Positions 26,060 through 37,997 of a DNA stretch of 64,000 bases are shown piece by piece (the first letter of the stretch is position 1; each line of letters opens with the position of its first letter). This stretch comes from Monomorium pharaonis (Eukaryota > Arthropoda > Insecta > Hymenoptera > Formicidae): the NCBI RefSeq assembly GCF_013373865.1, contig NC_050477.1, positions 2,252,763 through 2,316,762 on the forward strand, written 5' to 3'. The translations under genes were made by a program, and so were the position numbers. The notes under the pieces are model-generated. The model made no database searches. It saw nothing but the letters and a program-made list of their open reading frames with translations, and was not told where the DNA came from.

Positions 26060-28162
26060 CGACTTTTCACACATTCATACATTCTAGTCGCCTAAATACA
26101 CGCAGAACAAATATTAATTTGCAGAATTTATACAGAAACTTTATATTTGTAATTTTCTGCGTATTGAATTGTAACCAAAATGTACAACAGTTTAATCTGC
26201 TGTAATGCATGATATTGTTCATACACCTAACAAGATGAGAAACACAGAAAAGAAAAACGAAAGCTAGCAGTATAATAATTATCGGTCGAAATACTTTAAA
26301 AAAAAGAACACTCCGATAACTTTGTGATGATGTCACACATTCATTCATGCAGTTACAACAATTAGGAGTTCTACGACTTACTGTTGAGTTTTGTCGGATT
26401 TTTATCTGGCATCTGTGTCGTTATCAGATTTTCAATTCTGATGTTGATATCAATAACTATTTTAGCTTTGAAAACATTGCGGGATATATTGCGAGATCTA
26501 TGATTCTAACTTTTCGATTATGCATATATTAACACAGCAAAGGGGCAGCAAAGGATACATTTATGTCATTTTGAATTGTAACCATATCTCACCCTGTTAA
26601 AAAGGAAGAAACTACTCTCCCTGACTTTATATAGCTGCGCCACTTGCAGACTAAATCGTGTAATTATATTGTGGAAATTTTATATAACACAGCTTATATA
26701 TTCATAATACATACACACACACACATACTTTTATTGAAGATCAATTAGAAGTTGGTTTTGAAGAGAGTATATTCCTAAATAAAGGTTGATTATAAATTAT
26801 CTGCCTCTATTTTTACTCAGTTTACACTGATTGATTGTACATTTATCTCTGAGAGAAATCTTTTTTTTGTATTTTGTTCTGACTGCGTTTCTACATATAT
26901 GTAATTCGTACCTTGTTCGGCTGTTGATAAAAAAAATGTCTACATCGCTCAGTCTAGAAAAATTAATTAAATTAAGAAGGAGAACGGGAGCGATATGTAT
27001 CCGGAGAATAGCGCGAATATATAACGTTTATAAATAAATTTTGTAATGACGCAGCATTAAATATCTCGATATCAGGTAAATTATTTTATAGACTGAGTGG
27101 GAGCTAACGCGAGCAATTCCTGAGATCTTTCTCAGGTATTTACTGCTGCGGAGGAATTGAGATTGATTTAATAAACATCATTTATTTAATTCTTTGTTTT
27201 TTATATATATATATATCGCAAGTTTAGATGGCTGAATCCCAACACTGTAGGGCTTCTTTATAGGAAATTTACTTTAGTACTGTATAAATGTATTTATTTA
27301 AAAGCATTTAGTGCTCACTTTAAATATTAAAAGCACTAACAGTGCTTTAAAAAAATACTTATTAATTTAATATTTTAACATATCTAAAATTTGTCTTTAC
27401 ATATCTGATAATTTCTTTAGTGTTCTCTGATATATTGTTCAATTTTGATTCAGTTTTGATTAATTTTAAATGTTTTAAATCATACGATCTCATCTTGTGA
27501 GATAAAAGAGGATACCCGTTTTTCATTCAATTTAAGAAGAATGATTAGAGATAACCTCATAACGAATTTCTCCTTGCTTTCTCAAGAATTATTATGGTAA
27601 AAGCATGAAATGAGCAATTGTGTATAATTAATGGTGAGTCTATACGTATACTAAGTTTATCAATAAAAGCTGAAAGATAATTCTACTAATGCACTCGCTA
27701 TTCTAATTTAGTGAGTGTGTGCAAATTACATAACCTTACAAGGCTTTGAAGAATGCCAAATATCTTAATATAAAAATATGGATATTAAAACACGGACTTT
27801 TAACATTGCAAAAAAATAATTTTTTTAATTAAATAACGCTTTATTTCTTTTTAAATGGTACTTAATATATAATTAATTTTATAATAAAATTAATTCAAAG
27901 TAAGAGAAACTTGCTACTGAGATGCTTGGTTTTGTTTTTCTATTTTTGCCCCTTTAAATAAAAAGGTATCAAAACTATCAAACTGTATACAATTACTGGA
28001 TTTTACTATAATACATTCTATTCTAAAAGAAATAAAGTCTTAATTTATTTACACCCACAGTCTGTGTTGCCTGAAAGATAAATAGCTTTGTGATATAAAT
28101 GTTGAAACTATGCAAAAGATAAACATTATTTTCTAGATTAACATTTAAGTTCTTAACTTTAT
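26060..28162. other. Intergenic/3' UTR, AT-rich
   Basis: The left ~0.75 kb is probably the eIF3j 3' UTR, ending near AATAAA at 26778. The remainder is AT-rich, with an imperfect small palindrome around 27281-27360 built on AGCACTAA/TTAGTGCT. No gene was seen. Confidence 0.5.
26778..26783 (+). terminator. Candidate poly(A) signal of eIF3j
   Basis: AATAAA about 720 bases after the eIF3j stop codon, on the coding strand. Confidence 0.4.
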
Positions 28163-28195
28163 GTGTCTTTCGTAAAGGGTTCTTCGATTTGGAAA

Positions 28196-29517
28196 ATGGT
28201 GGTAACTGCGCGTTTACTATTTCGCAATGTAAACAAGACATTGTGTCACTCTAAGCATATTATTAATTCTAACTCCATGGCTACGGGAGAGTCAAGTGTC
28301 CACGCGAGCAAAGATTGGAAAGTGGAGCTGCATAACACCATGAGAGTCCTACCGAATTTTATCAGTGAGGAAGAGGAAGATATCATGGTGCAGGAAGTTG
28401 ACCCTTACATGAAGCGACTGCGCTATGAATACTCACATTGGGACAATGTTGGTAAAATGTCGAAATTTTTGTCCTTTTATATTTGAATTTTGTTTCTTGA
28501 ATTATTATATATATTGTGTATTGGATTTTCTTTTAGGCGATACATGGCTACAGAGAAACCGAATGGAAAAAATGGAGCGAGAAAAGCTCGAAAGTTCTCG
28601 ACAGAGTCCGCAGGAAAGCGTTTCCACCGGAAACAATACATCTTTCGCTCGTGCATATATTAGACTTGGCTCCTGAGGGCTGGATAAAGCCGCATATTGA
28701 CAGTGTCAGGGTAACGAAACGTTATTTTCACCTTCTAAAGCAGAGCACAGTGCAAGTCCTTCACTTACGTCTAATATAGATAAATTTTAATTTTGCTTTA
28801 ACTCACTCTTTATTTTTTTCTAATTCTTCTAAGTAGAAAAAGATAAGGCAAATTAATCAAATTTTAAATTGATCTAAAATGATAGAAATGAGTATTAAAG
28901 TTTTTGATAAAATTTTTCAATCAATTTATTCGCTTCAATTTATTAAGTAATACTTGTACTCGCATCACTTTCTTTGTCGTTTATACTATATTTTTTTATT
29001 CATCAATGGATAAAATAATTCATTTTTTGTTGTTTACTGTAAAAAAAATTAGAACAGAAGCTTAATGAATTATATAACTGGAAATTTATACTGGTTGAAT
29101 TAATTGTCAATTGGATTAAAGTTGTCTCCTAATACGATTTCATACGCCTTGATACGATTTCTTTGAAATGTTTCACAGTTTTGCGGGGGCATCATCGCTG
29201 GATTGAGTTTGCTGAGCGACAGCGTGATGAAATTGGCAATGGAAGGGCATGAAAAAGAACGCGTTGCATGCTTCCTGCTGCCAAGGAGATCATTATACAT
29301 CATGAGGTTCGATTTGCTCGCTTTATTTTTTTATCGTGGCTCTTTTATTATTGCCCAATTATACAATAAATACTTTCTTTTTAGCGGCGTCGCAAGATAC
29401 AAGTATAATCACGAGATCCTCAAATCTGAGGAATCGTATTTTGAAGGACGACACGTACCGAAGGGCAGGCGCATCTCTATAATATGCAGAAGTGAAGCCG
29501 ATCCCCAAGTCACTTGA
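28196..29517 (+). CDS. ALKBH7: AlkB homologue 7, mitochondrial 2-oxoglutarate/Fe(II) dioxygenase
   Basis: Four exons read 28196-28447, 28537-28710, 29179-29306 and 29385-29517, giving 228 residues (human 221). The N-terminus from this ATG is Arg/Val/Leu-rich with few acids, as expected for a mitochondrial targeting peptide. An in-frame upstream ATG at 28163 would add 11 residues. Diagnostic blocks are the RRYEY-like RLRYEYSHWDN, AIHGYRETE, the iron-binding HxD (His137, Asp139 in KPHIDS), FCGGIIAGLSLLS, the second iron ligand His194 in YNHEIL, and the 2-oxoglutarate-binding Arg in GRRISIICRS. All metal and cosubstrate ligands are present, so it should be active. In mammals ALKBH7 acts in mitochondria on tRNA processing/modification and programmed necrosis. 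The first donor (AAT|GTTGGT) is atypical, but phase and family alignment support it. Confidence 0.95.
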
Positions 29518-31050
29518 TTTATCAAATTACATATAAATTAGAAATTGCATTGTAACAATACCTCAGTAAAAATATTAAAAATTTAATTGCAATAAAGAAT
29601 TATTAATAAAAAATATTGTTTTAAATTATTACGCCAATATGGAAAATCGACATTGGAACGTGTTATTCGTATTCGTATTAATTTTATTTTATTAATATAT
29701 AAGCGTTTCAATTTTGCAAGGCATGTAATAAGAGGGCATGTATTAAATAGAACAAGCTTAAAAGAAATTTACTTAGTCATCAGTCTTGTACATATATAAA
29801 TATGATCTCTATTAATACTTCATTAATACTTACGTTTCTACTGCTTAATTTAATTTGATTATTGTTAGCAAAGATATATATTTATGTTTATATCAAATAT
29901 TTTTTGAGCTCGTTATAAAATTTTATTTTACACTTGCGGTATTGAAATTCGCGTTCGGTTTGATTATTCAAATTTCCCATCAAGATGGATTCAGTCTGTC
30001 ACGTGACCTCGAACGGACCGATAGACGGCGCTGCCGAGCTCGGCGCAGAGATTCAATCGGCGTGGCGGTTGTCTACGGGGCCGTCGCACGTCGATGGCAG
30101 GGGCCGTCGTATGAAATATGGCGTCCGTGAGGTTATTGCTGTGAGTGCTGCCTCCGTTTTCTATTGTTAAATGCGGCATCGTCGCACGGACTCCGGTCTG
30201 ACGCGGAGCGTCGTGTCCTCGTGGCCGGCGAGGGCGTCTGCGTGAATCCCCGTTGTCACCCGGGTCTCGGGGGGCCGCGTTTATAGGCGCGGTTGATCGC
30301 GGACGAGCGAGCGAGAGAGTGAGCAAGAAAGAGAGAGAAAGAGAGGGAGAGAGAGAAAGAGAGAGAGAGAACGAAAAAGAGGAGGCCACTAGGCCCCCGT
30401 CAACACAGAGTGGGCGCTTGTGGGTATACACACCCTGGCCAGTGTGAGACCAGCCTGGAGTGCCCGAATTCCGTCAGCCCGAGCGCGTCGCGATCTTCGC
30501 CGTCCCAGCCCGAGTTCACCGATCCCACGGCGTGCGTCCTCCAGGTAGAGGGCGAACGGGGCCGCCGCCTCTGCCTCCATCGCCGCCTTTACTGCATACA
30601 CGACACACGCTTTTATAATGTGCCGGTCCTCCCCGTGATGAAATTGTTTTTGTGTACGGGGTGGTAGTGGCACGGGAGATCCGTCTCTTCTCGCCCCGTG
30701 GTCGCTCGCCATCCGATGGAAAGCGACGCGGCGGCACCGACGTGGTCGCGCATTGTGGTCCGAATTCGCGGTCGCCGATCCCGAGCGCCGACGTGAACGC
30801 GCGTCGTTGTCGAGAGGATGTGTCGTCCGACGACGGGACGACGACGATAATACGCGTAACATATGATCCTGATGTATTCGCGCGGTCGACAAGCGGCGAG
30901 GTAATCGTTTGACGGAATAGTAGGTAAAAATAGCGAATAGTACCATCCTGGCACTTCCATCTTCCTCATTGCGAGTGAGCCGAAATCGTGCACGTGCAAA
31001 AAGAGGAGAAGGGTGTGTGATTTACGCTACAGAAGAGAGGACTGAGGAAA
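29518..31050. promoter_or_regulatory. ALKBH7 3' end and GC-rich promoter/5' UTR of slipper
   Basis: AATAAA at 29591-29596 is a likely ALKBH7 poly(A) signal. From about 29990 the sequence becomes CpG-rich and stays so to about 30900, with a purine GA tract at 30306-30380. This is typical of a developmental gene promoter/5' UTR. Several open frames on both strands result from high GC and resemble no family. Confidence 0.55.
29591..29596 (+). terminator. Candidate poly(A) signal of ALKBH7
   Basis: AATAAA 74 bases after the ALKBH7 stop codon on the coding strand. Confidence 0.5.
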
Positions 31051-33328
31051 GTGTTAAGCCATATGCCGCCTGCCGGGCTATCGGCGAGAGGCTTGTCTAC
31101 CTTGATGGACCACGGACAACCGGATGCTCGTCATCGGAGCGAGCGTTTCCTACTCTACTCAGAGAATGGCTCCTCACATCCTCACAGTCCTAACACGGCC
31201 AACTCATCGCCTCGGTATCAGTACAACAGCAGAACCAATAGTCATACCACTAGGTAAGTAGGACAAGTTTTCAGAACATTACTTCTTTATGGAGCATCTA
31301 TCTCTAGGCAGCGACATCCTGTTACATTTGTGATAATTTCTATTTCCAGTTACGGGTCCATATATGGACGCACATCTAGCAACAATATGTCTGATAGCAG
31401 TGTTTCTGACACGCATAGCGGTGGAACTGCGAGAACTGTCTCTCAGCAGACTAGTCCATCTCATGGCACACATTCCTCCTCTCAGTCACGGCAGGATAAC
31501 AGCACCACTATCTTCACAGCTCTCTTTGATTACACAGCTCAGGGTGAAGATGAGTTATCCCTGCAAAGAGGAGAAACTGTTGAGGTGACTCTTATTTTCA
31601 ACTATTGTATAATAGTGTAATATCTTCTCTATAAGAGAATACAAAGTTATTATGAGATACAATTATTTTCTGCAATAGGTTTTATCCAAGGATGCCAAAA
31701 TCTCAGGTGATGAGGGATGGTGGACCGGAAAAATTCGTGGGAAAGTGGGAATTTTTCCAGCAAACTTTGTTGCGGAAGCAGAGAGCATTGATCGAGTTTC
31801 GTCGGTGATCGATAAAGTGCAGCCGATTGAGATCGACTTTGACGAGTTGCAATTGGAAGAAGTTATAGGAGTTGGAGGATTCGGAAAAGTGTACAGGTAT
31901 ACATGCAAACTAATTTATGAAAGCTTATTTACATTTTAAAGATGTTTTATAGAAAAAATTTTGATACATTTATTTTAAATTGCCAAAAGTTTTTTCTATA
32001 TAATTTAAAAGTTTTATTTAATAAATCTATTCTTTCTAGGGGTTTTTGGAATAAACGCGAGGTAGCTGTGAAGGCTGCGCGTCAAGACGCTGGCGAGGAA
32101 CCTAGTGTAACGTTAGAGAATGTACGACAGGAAGCGAAACTTTTCTGGTTGTTGAAACACGAAAATATTGTACAATTAGAGGGAGTGTGTTTGAAAATGC
32201 CCAACATGTGTCTCGTGATGGAGTACGCTCGTGGTGGCAGTCTTAACAGAGTTCTCAGCGGCAGGAAGATAAGGCCTGATGTATTAGTTGATTGGGCGAT
32301 ACAAATCGCGAGAGGCATGGATTATCTTCACAACAAAGCTCCCATAAGTCTTATCCACAGGGATCTAAAAAGTTCTAACGGTAAGATATTTGATTTTAAT
32401 GATAATTTAGTATTAAAAAGCTTTACTTTTATTTTGAACATTTTTTTTACATTGACAGTATTGCTAAGCGAGCCGATTGAGAATGACGACTTTCAATACA
32501 AAACTCTGAAGATCACGGATTTTGGTTTGGCGAGAGAAGTTTACAAAACGACTCGTATGTCTGCGGCAGGCACGTATGCGTGGATGGCACCAGAAGTTAT
32601 TAAAAAGAGTACTTTCAGCAAAGCGAGTGATGTATGGAGGTCAGTTTCAATTGTCAGACTTATTATTACAAAAATTATATTTTAATATGTATATAAATTG
32701 CACTTGGCATTTAAATCTTAGAAAATTTATTTTTATCGATTGTTTATCTGATTATCTTTGTTCTCTGATAAAATATTTGAAATATTTATCGATAGCTACG
32801 GTGTGCTACTGTGGGAACTATTGACTGGAGAAACACCATACAAAGGTATTGATGCTCTGGCTGTAGCGTACGGTGTTGCCGTCAATAAGCTTACTCTACC
32901 TATCCCATCTACCTGTCCTCAACCATGGAGAGTTCTCATGGAAGGTAAAAGATCCATAAATATTATTAGTTTAAATAAGATCGCAAGTCTTTTCTGGAGA
33001 TGTTCTTTTTATGCGCGAATTTTGGAAGAATATAGTACAAAAAAGGTCATTATGCAGCATGCTGGGCATCTGACAGTCACGCTCGACCAGGATTCACGGA
33101 TATTCTAATAGCTTTGGATGAGGTGCGCAGCGCATTCGCGGCAACGCCACACGAATCTTTTCATACGATGCAGGAAGACTGGAGGCAGGAGATCGAACAA
33201 GTTCTACATGGATTGCGCATGAAGGAAAAGGTATCACTAATAATGTTACATATTGATTTACATTTGTATATTAAATTTTTTACTTGATATTTCTGTATAT
33301 AAATTATAATTTTTAACTCATGCTTTGA

Positions 33329-33399
<71 letters not shown>

Positions 33400-36300
33400 T
33401 ATAAATGTATGTAAATATAATGAATAATATTTCAAATCGTTATGTTAAATGCTTTGCAAAGGCATGCCGTTCTTTAGAAGAGGTAAGACAAAAAGTTGAT
33501 TAAAATTGTTTGAGAAAGAATTATATTTATATTTATATTTTTTACTATTAGTTAATTAAAAAAAAATAGATTATTCTAAATACAATAAAAGTTGAAAATT
33601 ACAGTTAGGTTGTTTTAAATGAAATTAAAATTTTTTAACATACTTTCTTTTACTCTTATAAGGAGCTGCGCTGTAGAGAAGAAGAACTGACGAAGGCACA
33701 AGTGCAACAGAGACAGCACGAGGAAAATTTGAGACAGCGGGAACAGGAATTAGCCGCGCGCGAGATAGCTATCTTGGAGAGGGAACTCACCGTGATGATC
33801 ATTCAACAGCAAAACACGCCTACGCCTAACAAAAGACGTGGCAAGTTTAAGAAGTCACGATTAAAATTAAATAAAAAGGAACCTGGAAGCAACATTAGTG
33901 CTCCTTCGGGTAAGATCTTTTAATAAATATCTTTCTTATATTTTTATTACAATCAACAAGTTTCAAATTTTTACGAATTTTACCGATTATAATTATTATA
34001 TTTTGTACTTAAAACATACATTAGAAATTAGATGAATTAATGCTTAATATTGGGGAATATATTTTAGATTTTCGTCACACTATCACCGTTCAGGATACGG
34101 CTTTAGCTGCAAGCAAAGTAAGAAATCCATCGAGACCGAACAGTCCGCCAGGTTCACCCAGCATTCCAAGGCTTAGAGCGATCGCATGTGAGTAGGTTTT
34201 TTCTACTTTGAAACATCGCTTTCAGTAGTAATCATGACAATGTATTATGCAATATGAGTAAATTTACGAATCAAACATATTGAAATTGTAATCGGATAAT
34301 TTGAATGTAACACTGTTTGTTCGTGGTAGACACTTTGTACTCTTATTCGTGTCGATATATATATTTTTTTGTTCGGCATGGTGTGCACAATCATTGTTTT
34401 TATTACGTGAATACTCTTCAATTTTGTTTTGTATTTTTGCAAAAATCACGATTATTTTGAGCTAATGTATTATTATAGTATTATATATCTATCAATTGCT
34501 GAAATTAGCGTGCACAATTATACAGTTTGATACAGTCGCTTACCGAAGAGTATATCCGTAAAAAGAAGCTTTACCTCCGCGCCGAGCGATAAGCGAGGGA
34601 TATGCGAGAAGAGTAGTTAGTATCGTAGTGAGTAGCACTTTGTTTCTTTTTCTTTCCCCGTTTAGTACCAGCGGACGGAGTAAAGGGTAAGACTTGGGGA
34701 CCGTCGACGCTTCATCAACGTGAGCGCGGGGCTATTATCACCCAACCGCCGAACCCCGCTTCCCCTGGCGGCAAACGCTGGTCCCGTTCCGCGCCAGATC
34801 TCGAAAAGACACCTCTGCGTACAGCCCTGTTGGCGAGCGCGCACCGCTCCCCGCTTCTGCAGGAAATAGGTAACCCTACCACCAGAAAATTGTACTCCTC
34901 GGCCAATAACTTGATAGACAATCAGCCAGGATGTAGTAGCTATAACGATATACCGCAAAACTCGCTCGACAGTATCGTACTGAGCGGGCAGTGCGACTTT
35001 GGCAACGACTTTGTCATTATGGACAACGACATATACGAGTCCGTAGTCCTGCATAACAAAAACAATTCCCCGAACAATCTTAAGGCCCATTTCTCGGAGG
35101 AGCCCTCGATAATCAACGACGATTACCCTCCAAAAGCAGTAGGTCACCGCACGGCCATCGCAGCCGCCGGGAGCACAGTCTCGAAAGCTACGTCACCCAA
35201 GTGCCAAAGGCCGCCCGAGTGGGAGCCCTCGTACTCCACGAATTTCGTGCAGAACGTAGCGTCCACTCTGGTAGGCACCGCGAAGCGAGTCAAGAGTAAG
35301 AAGCGCGACAGGAGTAAGTCGAAGGAGTCGAAACGCAGAGACAGTTCGGAATCGCGGTTGGCGTCTCTAGCCGATTTCTTCCGGTCGCCGTCCGGCTCGC
35401 GTAAGAGTTCCTTAAATTCACCACGTATCGGCGAGAGAAAGAACTCTGTAACAATCAAAATTAACGATTACGACGGTCTGGAGTCGAGCCCCGAGAATTC
35501 AATTGGCGGCAAGACCCAGCAGCCGTCTCAGCACAAATCGCGCATTTCCAAGAGCCCGCTGCGAGTGTTGAACAAGGTGAGGACGTGGGGCAGCCGGGAC
35601 GCGCTCGACGATAAAACCGTCGCGGTTAAAGTGGAATACAGTGTCTTGGAGAACGTTATATCCATACCGCAGCTGAGCCGTCGTGATTCAGGCGGCGAGC
35701 AGCAGCAGGCGGGTAATGCCGCCGGGGTCTCCTTGGTGCCCAGGTTTCTCGCGGCAAACTCGCGCGAGGGGATAGACTTCGAGAGCCTCGAGTCGGAACT
35801 GTGCAACTTCGACTCGGAGCACTCGAACGACAGCTCGAGATCGAAGAGCTCGTTAGGACCGTACCATGAGACAACGATCGTGGGTTCCAGGCATAAAAGA
35901 TCGCCGATCGCCTTTGAGTTGGACGCGTCGCCCGTGAACCCGATCCCCACGTATCATTTAGATCACGGCATCGAGATGAATTCCTTTTTGCATCACAAAT
36001 CCAGAAGTAACGAATACTTGCGCAGCTGCGACGGCGACAGCGGTTTCGCGCAAACGTCGTCACCTGGCTGCCTCCAAGAAGAAAATGATCATCAGAGTCC
36101 GCGTGTCAATTACAGTCCAAAGAGAAGTCTGCCCGCGTCTCCCCCGGATCATGCTGCCAGTTTCTGTCGTTCGACCTCCGAAGATACCGACGTCGTGTCT
36201 AAGAATTTTGCCAGCGAGCAATTTTCGAGAAAGAGTGACAAGTAGTAGTCGAGCGCGCGGCTTTGACGAAACGGATGTACTCCCTGCGACTTTTTTTTGT

Positions 36301-37736
36301 ATACAGGGCATTCAGTGCGCGCTGCACTGCGTTTCTCTTAATTCTAAATTCGGATCGAATTTCCAATTTTAAGATACGCGCGTCGGACAAAACAAATTCG
36401 TCATTGTGAAGAAAGCGCAGCAAACGAGTTACGAATGCCCTGTATCTAACGAGAACGCAAGTAGAGCCTGCAGCTCGAAAACGCATTTCGGATAGCACGC
36501 CACTTTTCCACTGCACACACTTTTCTCCTTACTATGGTATTTTGAATGACTTTGTACTGATCGTGTGTTTCTATTCTATCGCAGGCCTCTCTGAGGAAAG
36601 CATCTACCACACCCGTAAGTTTTCTCTTCACGCAACAGTTGTTATATGTCGTATCTCATTGATCATCCTCTTCACTCACTTCTTTCTATCTAGACTTTTA
36701 CACACCGAACTTTTTTTTTACCGAACGACGGTTTGTCGGATTGCGTATTGTAAAGCTAAGGCAAAGATCTCAAGTAGACAATGTCTTTTTACTTTCGTAA
36801 CTGAACGTTTTTGCAATGAAGCCTTATCACGTAGTTATTAGCTATTGCTTAGTAGTTGATCACATAGTGATAATGCATGTGTACACATACCGATCGATAG
36901 TGTCTCCTTCCTGCATTGTCTCTATCAATTCGTTTGTGAACGATGCAGTTTATATTTGTTCTGGATGAATTGTACAGACTTCTCGTGGACGTCTGATTGA
37001 ACGCTACTCTCATTGCTCCCGCTATGTGTCTCGCGTCCATTACATATAGTAGTATATTCCCAGATTACTTTATCAGAATGGGACTTGGTCTTCTGTGTGC
37101 AGCGTTGAACTCGTTCAGACTTGCGAGGTGATTTTGATTAGATTCGGTAAGGGACCATATTTAGAAATTTAAGTTTAATCCTTGCCCACCCCCCCCCCTT
37201 TACCCCTGCTCTACGAGAAACGCGAAGAAGCTCTGATGCACTTGCCTCGATACAGTTGTCTCGAAAAAACGAAACTATCGAAAGTATATATTTAAGCACC
37301 AAACCCTTGAAATATGTTTATGCAGAGGGCACGGACTAGTTCTTTTTTTATTCCCTCTTCCCCCACGCGCTGTATAATTTACGAATTATTTATCCTAATT
37401 TACACCGATGTGATACTCGTAGTCCGAGTAAGCTAAAATTTAATAAGAATAATTAAAAAAGAATATATAGTATATATGTATATGTATACATAGTCTTTCT
37501 GGTGTTGGTTCTTTTCTGATTATTTATCTGGAAGACATAACATTTCTAACAAGCAGATCTAACAGCCTACTACTACGCGAAAGAGAGTCACACGCTTCGC
37601 CCATTACCGCAAAGTTCAACTTCAACGGTACTGTTTTTTTTTATTGGAGCGTTGTCAAGGTTGTATGTCTGCATATAGTCATAATTTTATCAAATGAAAT
37701 CAAAATTACATCACATATATTGTATAGTTATACGAA

Positions 37737-37774
<38 letters not shown>

Positions 37775-37933
37775 CGGAAAGAGAAGTATATATTTGTTAA
37801 CGTAGCTCCTTCTTATTTCGTTATTTTATGTGCATTTAGATCGATTTGCAAATTTATTTAATTGTTAAATACAAACTTTCAGCGAGAACTGTTCGTTTCT
37901 GTATTTGTTATGCTAAACTTCCAACGTTTCTGA

Positions 37934-37997
<64 letters not shown>

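Noticed and set aside
30389..30999. Overlapping frames on both strands upstream of slipper
   Set aside because: High GC lowers stop frequency; the frames are Arg/Ser-rich with no family resemblance and lie in the likely promoter/5' UTR.
34662..36516. Several minus-strand frames opposite the large slipper exon
   Set aside because: Antisense shadows of a GC-rich coding exon on the plus strand.
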